Origin: Eunapius fragilis
Lineage: Eukaryota > Porifera > Demospongiae > Spongillida > Spongillidae
Length of the DNA stretch: 64,000 bases
Direction: 5' to 3'
Assembly: GCA_963681505.1 (NCBI GenBank)
Contig: OY811989.1
Location: 1,632,486 to 1,696,485, forward strand
Each line of letters starts with the position of its first letter. The stretch's first letter is position 1. Positions 57,632 through 64,000 of the stretch are shown here, in pieces. The notes under the pieces were generated by a model. That model did not search any database. It saw nothing but the letters and a program-made list of their open reading frames with translations, and had not been told where the DNA came from. The translations under genes and the position numbers were made by a program.

Positions 57632-57879
57632 AGTGAGCGTGCTTGACAATGTGAAGCGAAGGCTGTCCCGATTGATTGTTAGCTGTATGCCAAATACTAA
57701 CAGTACAGATAGATTGTAATGCAATATGCACCGGCTTTCTGGGTTGGGGAGTTCTTACCCCTCCCGCCCCCGGCGGACAAAAGGAATACTGTGAACAAAT
57801 GCTCTCTTTCAATTCATGGATTTAATTATCCTCGCTTTTAGAGCCCCCCCCCAATCTTATATACCTTCCGCCGCCGCTG
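57232..57879. mobile_element. GC-rich MITE with TTTAC target duplication
   Basis: Ends CAGTGGCGGCGGAAGG and CCTTCCGCCGCCGCTG, flanked by TTTAC on both sides (57227-57231, 57880-57884). Contains a G-run, a C-run and the CTCGAGCCCCCCCA block shared with 10473-10837. It is inserted in the left arm; the right arm lacks it. Confidence 0.9.
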
Positions 57880-58058
57880 TTTACTGCGGCTCTAGCTCCG
57901 CGAGACTATACGCGAGTGAGAAACTATACAGCTTGAATTATTCTTCATCAAGCATGTCGGTGGCGCCCACATTTCGTATGGGCGAGCTTGGCTAATGAAC
58001 TTTACCTTCCCCCGGCCTCATAAATAGCTTATAACACAGACGTGCGAGCGCGCGCGCG

Positions 58059-58388
<330 letters not shown>

Positions 58389-59167
58389 CACTCACTCACA
58401 CACACAGGTACATGCGTGGATATTGATATGTGTCGTGAATACGATTAAGAAGACACCGATCGACCCGATGCTTCTATTTCAGTATAGAGCCAGCGAATAC
58501 CTATACAACGTAATAACTCTTTATACACTTACAAAGGTAAGACAGTAAAGATAATCCATACTCGTTCTCTGTGTTCACCCTAATGTTAGCGCACTCATGT
58601 ATAGCAAAAAAGTTAGGATTAGGAACTTTTTGCCGAGTATTATGACTTTCTAAACTGAATCCGGAGTTATGTTGAAAACAGATTTCGGTGTTTAGGTAAA
58701 GCTTGATTTTAGGTAAAGCTTGATTTTATTACCGTCAGCGCACGACACACAGTAAACACACAATAAAATCAAGCTTCTGCTAATGTAATGATATACTATT
58801 ATTTGAGATGTAGACGTCGTGAAACGGTTAACATACAGTATATGTGGCCTCCATGAAAATTATTCCGACGGCGGATGTACAGTATCATTACAGTGAAACT
58901 TCATATGCTTAGAAAGCTAAGACAGCAAAGTTAATGCATACTCGTTACCCTCATTCGATCAGTCGGACATGCACATATAGTTTATATTTTCATGTTATGA
59001 TCGACCTTCTGAACCAGAATACGTATATCTGTCTAGCTTGATTTTGTTACACCATTAACGGTAACAAAGGATATAAAAGGTACTATGCACCCCTTGTTAT
59101 ATATCTATAGCGACGTACATAGGTATCACTTGTATTCTAATATAACAAAAGGGGGTGCATATAATAC

Positions 59168-59353
59168 ATGAAAGCAGACGATCGAGTCGCAAGATATTGC
59201 TTTGAATGTGCAGAGCGTGGCATTTTCGTGGAAGCGGCGAATGAAAGAAAGAAGGGGCGGCGTGACAAGTTACAGAACCGTTACGCAAACAATCCAGAAA
59301 GCAAGAAGTCTTACAAAAAGGCCCGGCGCCTTCAATCTTTCGTAAGTTACTAG
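59168..59353 (+). CDS. Small frame in the inverted repeat, unknown
   Basis: 61 codons, MKADDRVARYCFECAERG then a very basic stretch ending KKARRLQSF, where GTAAGT (59341-59346) could be a splice donor. The counterpart in the right arm (62225-62320, inverted) is shortened and broken. It could be the first exon of a protein of a mobile element. No family is recognised. Confidence 0.3.
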   Translation: MKADDRVARYCFECAERGIFVEAANERKKGRRDKLQNRYANNPESKKSYKKARRLQSFVSY

Positions 59354-59661
59354 TAACTAGCTAGAGGTCTGTGGTATAGGACAGAATTCAGCTAACTGGT
59401 CATAAAGATATACATCACATGACACGTCATGTACTAATCGATATGTTGCGCTCCCACACTCAACTGCATACATTTTAAAATGAGTGGAACAAGATATAGA
59501 AGTTTTATATAGATGAAATTGGGATGGAGGATTTGTGTAAGTATCAATAATCATTGTGTAGAAAGTAAGTGAACAAGAATGCCTATGCATTTAGAATACA
59601 CAAATACAACCAGTACCAAAAGGTAACAAGCTGGAATGGACACGAGTCATGATTGAAAGTG

Positions 59662-59960
59662 ACATGAGAGAGAGGGAGGGAGGGGGGGAGGGAGGGAGGG
59701 AGAGAGGGAGGGATGGAGGGAGGGAGGGAGGAGGGAGGGAGGGAGGGAGGAGGGAGGGAGGGAGGGAGGATGGAGGGAGGAGGGAGGGAGGGAGGGAGGA
59801 GGGAGGGAGGGAGGGAGGGAGGAGGGAGGGAGGGAGGAGGGAGGGAGGGAGGAGGGAGTGAGAGAGAGAGTGAGAGAGAGTGTGAGAGTGAGAGAGGGAG
59901 AGAGTGAGAGAGGGAAAGAGTGAGAGTAAGAGAGGGAAAGAGAGTGAGAGAGGGATGAGA
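59662..59960 (+). repeat. GGGA/GGAGGGA purine tract
   Basis: About 300 bp of one-strand purines, mostly GGGAGGGAGGA units passing into GAGAGTGAGA. It can adopt triplex or G-rich structures in principle. All frames across it are artefacts. Confidence 0.95.
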
Positions 59961-60204
59961 AGGGAGTGACATAGAATCCATTTCATCTTGTGGTTTAGAA
60001 TACGAATATTATTTAAAATTTGGGTTTTGGGGTCAACTTTGTAACCTGACAAACATTGTTCGATGACTACAGTATACAACCACTACAAACCCATCCATTA
60101 TACATATATTTACTCCCCATTGGTACCTTTGCTGATTTTAAATGATTCTTCCATGGCTCAAAATCAGTTTCACATGCATGCCATAGCCATTAAGTTGGTT
60201 AATT

Positions 60205-60455
60205 TCATTGACAGGGATTTAACCCATTGTTTCCCACCACCCCTGACCAGTGGCCAGGGATTTAATACATTGTTGCTTAGAGCATGAACCACACCCAGGT
60301 ATCACAGATGACCAGAGGCCAGTGATATAACCCATTGTGGACCCCCACCCAGATATCACATGACCAGTGACCAGGGATTTACCCCATTGCGGTCCTGAGT
60401 ATGAACCACAACCCTGACCAGTGGCCATGCAGGGATTATTTAACCCATTGTTCAT
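60205..60455 (+). repeat. Degenerate tandem repeat (CCAGTGGCCAGGGATTTAAC)
   Basis: At least five imperfect units of about 50-60 bp with the words GACCAGTGGCCAGGGATTTA and CCCATTGT. Confidence 0.7.
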
Positions 60456-60997
60456 TAATATGCGTTGTTATGGTACCCAGCTCTCCGTATAGAATATTTT
60501 TTATTACATTGCAGGAAATCAAGTTTTTCATGTCCGCACAATGACCACTTTATGAAGGCTTAACTCATACATAAAGCAGCTAGGTTATAGAACGTTAACA
60601 CGGTTGATCAGATACACTAAATACTGTACCTTTGAAGCAAACACGCGCACAGGACCGCGAATCAGTTGTTAAGATTAAGTTGCACAACAACCTACAAGCT
60701 ATCTCATTTTCGGTTTTGAAGTGACGTTAAATATGATGCCAAACGTGGAGAGTTAGGTTGGGTTTGCATCCCTTTGGGGGTAGAGCTGGGGACCTGAAAC
60801 TCAGCATAGTCTGTCTAGACTTGCAGGTAGACTAGCCACTAGACTGGGGCAGCCTAAATCCATCACAACAAACCAGATCTATGGTAGAAGATTGAACTTG
60901 ACCCTGATCAGAGCCAACTCCAGGGCCATTCTATCTAGAGTATGTGTTTAACTTTGTTGTGTGTATCTAATGCATGTATTTCATGTTTTCTTTTTTT

Positions 60998-62089
60998 TTT
61001 ACTCCTGCACTGCTGTGGACATTTCTGATACAGCTTGGAGACAGGCAATTCTAGACCTTAGTAATGGAGGGTTGGGTCTTCGCTCGCTATACCAACTTGC
61101 ACCTGCAGCATATATAGCCTCTATTTGCTCAGCTGGGTTTGGTTCAGAAAAAAATCTTCACCTCTATTCTGCAGTTGCAGATTTTAATTCTGCTGTTCCA
61201 CCTGACAAGGCACTGCAAATTCACTCGCTTCTCTCAGCGTCTCTGGTCTCCCAAAAAGAACTATCCAGCACACTGGACACTTGCATGTTCAATCTGCTGT
61301 TGGAAACCTCCTCCAATACTAACCGAGCATGATTGCTTTCAGTTTCCGCATCACATGCATCATCCTGGCTGTCTGTTCTATCATCACAGCGGCTGGGTCT
61401 ACACAATTTCCGCATCACATCCATCATCCTGGCTGGCTGTTCTACCATCACAGGGGCTGTGTCTACATCTTGATGCACCGGTCCATCAAGTGGCCATAAA
61501 ATGGATTCCAGTGTGCACTTCGCCCTGGCAATGGCAATGCTCTTGACCCCCTGGGACATCATGCCACCACTTGTAAGCGTGGCGGTGATGTGGTTGTACG
61601 ACACAACACCCTTCATGATGTTCTGGCTGAAACATGCCACCGGGCCCATCTTGGCATCCAAGTGGAAGCTGGCAATACCTCACAGCCGATCATAGCCACA
61701 CCCATCCTGCTGATCTTCTGTTGACTAACTGGACAACAGGCAAGACAGCTGCCTTTGATATCTCTGTAACCTCTCTGCTTAACACACATACCCTTATGGG
61801 AGCGGGAGTGTCTGCAGGATCAGCTGCCCTCGCCACTGAAGGCAGAAAGCACAGGCCCAATGATGCAAAATGCAAAGAACTTGGCCGATTGTGCGTTCCC
61901 CTGGTAGCAGAGACTTATGGTGCATGGAGAAATGAAGCTGTTGAAGCCTTCTCACAGCTGGCTTCTAGGCTTGCCATGCTCACATGCAGGTCCAAGTCGG
62001 TTGTACTTAGAGACATCTATGGCAGACTCAACCTCCATCTAGTGAGGGCCAATGCCACTGCCATCCTCTCCAGATATATTTTGAATTAG
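60998..62089 (+). pseudogene. Non-LTR retrotransposon 3' part with restriction-like endonuclease
   Basis: First frame (to 61332) encodes the region after the polymerase domain (WRQAILDLSNGGLGLRSLY, QLAPAAYIASI). A broken stretch follows with two near-identical CATCCATCATCCTGGCTG segments. Then the zinc/endonuclease part appears (CKRGGDVVVRHNTLHDVLAE). After a stop, frame 61634-62089 supplies PADLLLTNWTTGKTAAFDI (PD...D catalytic pattern) and the conserved C-terminus. The RHN and PD...D motifs indicate the restriction-like endonuclease class (R2/NeSL/R4-like). It is inactive. Confidence 0.75.
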
Positions 62090-62214
62090 CATTAACTATA
62101 GGCTATGTTTAAGATTGTACTCATGTGTATGTATTGTAATATTGATTATTATTGTAAAAATAAATAATGAGTTTTGATAAGTGACCACTAGATTCTGTTA
62201 TACCAGACCCCTGG

Positions 62215-62692
62215 TTAGTTACTACTAACGTTACGGTATGTATCGTTTGCGTAACGGTTCTTGTCAAAAAAAGCCACGCTCTGCACATTCAAAGTGGCAA
62301 TATCTTGCGACTCGTCTGCTTATACTATGCACCCTCTTTTGTTATGTTTATAATAGAATACAAGTGGTGCATGATACCGTTAATGATGTAATTAAACCAA
62401 GCTACACAAATATATATGTATTCTGGTTCAGAAGGACATAATACGAAGTATAAACTGTACATGTATGTCCGATTGAATGAGGCCAAGGGTAACGAGTATG
62501 CATTATGTTTGCTGTCTTAGCTTTCTAAGCGTATGCAGTTTCACTACTGATATATTCACCGTCGGAATATTCATAGATGCGCGCTTGCTAAATTTAAATA
62601 GATGCCGCGGGTCGATCGGTTCCAGTTGTTAATCGTATTCACGACACACAATTCGAGATCCAAGCATGTACCGCGCAATTGGAGAGTGTGTG

Positions 62693-62725
<33 letters not shown>

Positions 62726-63190
62726 TGAAGAATAATTCAGGCTCTATATAGTTTCTCACTCGCGTATAGTCTCCGTCGCGGAGCCAGTATATATGCGGCC
62801 ATAGATATACTATCATATCTATGATGCAGCTAGGATATAGGACAACCGGGATATAGGTGTGGCTTCGTAGTTATTAGAAAGCCCGATTCCATTCCGGACA
62901 CACTTCGGTTCCATACCATAATTTCAAATGTTCGATTTAAAAAATATTTAAATTTGACAAAACCAATAATTGAACCAATTTTACGCAATCGTTCAAATTC
63001 TCGACTTTCCAATCCAAGCTGCCATCGAAATTGAGGCGAATGTCTGGCAAATTGTGATTATGTCATCAAACGAAAGATCAAAAAATGGCAATAAAATGGA
63101 CAAACAAGAGTGCCATTAATAGAGTAATCGAAATGGCGGAAAGGCACACAGACCGTAATACTCTTGAGACGTATCTAAACAACACTTACT
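62215..63190 (-). repeat. Right arm of the large inverted repeat
   Basis: Inverse counterpart of 56890-59360, without the MITE and with a short TG tract (62686-62724). Blocks such as CTGAACCAGAATAC, GCTAAGACAGCAAA and CCGGAATGGAATCGGGC are shared. Confidence 0.8.
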
Positions 63191-63270
63191 TCTCATTGGT
63201 GATAAAATCAACCATGAAGAAATTAAAAATGGCGTCTTGCCCTTTAACCTTCTGGAGTTCCCAGAACTAG
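63085..63270 (+). CDS. Small frame MAIKWTNKSAINR..., unknown
   Basis: 61 codons. The first 22 (MAIKWTNKSAINRVIEMAERHT) are conserved with one change in the left arm on the minus strand (about 56985-56919), after which the two copies diverge. The next upstream frame (about 63012-62830, minus) with RKIGSIIGFVKFKYF is also conserved between arms. Weak evidence for a real product. Confidence 0.25.
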   Translation: MAIKWTNKSAINRVIEMAERHTDRNTLETYLNNTYFSLVIKSTMKKLKMASCPLTFWSSQN

Positions 63271-63567
63271 CTGATACTCAAACTTTTTTTTTTAATGTAA
63301 GGACAATGAACAGTTTTCATATACAAAAACAAAATTCTTGAGTATCACCCTGCAAGTGACCTAAATATTGAACACCGTGCTGTATAAACATTTATTCTTT
63401 AACCCTTTCGCCTCTCCCACAGAAACATATTATAGTCGGATTGTACACTAAGGGAGCTTCAATTTGATGCCAACAATAGCCATACACGTTCTGTGAGTAG
63501 GGAGTTATGAGTCTTCAAAGTGGAAAACAATTAATTATATATGAAACCATGAGGATAAAATAAAAAC
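63191..63567. other. Intergenic, nothing recognised
   Basis: AT-rich between the inverted-repeat arm and the terminal retroelement. Confidence 0.4.
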
Positions 63568-64000
63568 ATGAAATACATACAATTGCCTGACAGAGCTCGC
63601 CTTTTATCAGTTTCATCTCCCCATGCTGCAGCATGGCTTTCCACAGCTCCTTCTCCTGGTCTCAATCTGCAGTTGGAGCCTTCTGAGTTCCAAGCAGCCT
63701 TACAATGGTGGCTTGGTGTTAGCATCTCAGGCTCTCAGGGTGCCACATGTCCTCACTGTCCAGCTCATTCTTTGGACCCTTTAGGCCACCATGCTTTGAC
63801 ATGCAAGCATGGGGGCGATGTGGTCATTCGCCACAACAGGCTTCGGGATGTATTTGCAGAGTCATGTAGGAGAGCCTGCATAAGTGCACAGGTGGAGGTT
63901 GGGTACGGCTTTACATTTGAGGAACACCACACGCGACCAGCTGATGTCCTGGCAGCAAACTGGATGATGGGAAAGCCTGCTGCATTTGACTTTACTGTCA
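63568..64000 (+). CDS. Non-LTR retrotransposon endonuclease region, cut by the window end
   Basis: An open frame from ATG 63568 to the window edge with no stop. It has LPDRARLLSVSSPHAAAWL, a zinc knuckle CPHCPAHSLDPLGHHALTC (C-x2-C-x9-H-x4-C), KHGGDVVIRHNRLRDVF, and RPADVLAANWMMGKPAAFDF, which is the PD-x12-14-D catalytic pattern of restriction-like endonucleases. The polymerase domain should precede it but is not seen upstream, so it is 5'-truncated or spliced. It is better preserved than the copies at 13407 and 60998. Confidence 0.75.
   Translation, partial: MKYIQLPDRARLLSVSSPHAAAWLSTAPSPGLNLQLEPSEFQAALQWWLGVSISGSQGATCPHCPAHSLDPLGHHALTCKHGGDVVIRHNRLRDVFAESCRRACISAQVEVGYGFTFEEHHTRPADVLAANWMMGKPAAFDFTV

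Noticed and set aside
59583-60079. Pro/Leu/Ser-rich minus-strand frames
   Set aside because: Translations of the GGGA purine tract; open in several frames.

Overview
The window is nuclear DNA of an animal, not a prokaryote. It has spliceosomal introns with GT-AG borders, polyadenylation signals, long CA and CTCA microsatellites, homopolymeric G/C tracts and many transposon classes. The single-exon, N-glycosylated fibrinogen-like secreted protein, the intron-dense PRCP gene and the integrase-type and tyrosine-recombinase elements fit an early-branching marine invertebrate. A sponge is my best guess, from family resemblance rather than from any marker sequence.

Layout. 0-7 kb: a fibrinogen-like gene followed by a decayed second copy that is split by a 3.4 kb DNA transposon encoding a Ty3-type integrase and an OTU protease. 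7-15 kb: two identical tRNA-Ser(GCU) genes on opposite strands, foldback elements and retroelement debris. 15.8-23.6 kb: a complete 14-exon lysosomal Pro-X carboxypeptidase gene (PRCP) with a perfect CLEAR-type box 64 bp upstream of the start codon. 24.4-25.6 kb: a gutted Ty3/gypsy element with identical LTRs. 27-38.4 kb and 42.6-48.2 kb: two copies of a duplicated block carrying genes for secreted, cysteine-rich TIL-domain (protease-inhibitor-like) proteins. Transposons are nested inside both blocks, and each copy supplies the empty site for insertions in the other. 39.5-42.6 kb: a DIRS/Ngaro-like tyrosine-recombinase retroelement between the two blocks. 48.4-53.6 kb (minus): exons of GDP-L-fucose synthase with the middle and first exons not found. 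54.7-55.8 kb: a 21/24 bp minisatellite. 56.9-63.2 kb: a large inverted repeat enclosing a GGGA tract and a non-LTR retrotransposon remnant. The window ends inside another such retrotransposon.

The best host genes are PRCP, the first TIL gene, the fibrinogen-like gene and the two tRNAs. The most unusual content is the layered transposon stratigraphy: a foldback element interrupted by a hAT-like element (8 bp target duplication), which is itself interrupted by a 7.9 kb CACTG-ended element. That element contains a small spliced gene candidate and a further foldback copy. Exon structures were assembled by eye from splice signals, reading phase and protein-family resemblance. No search was run.
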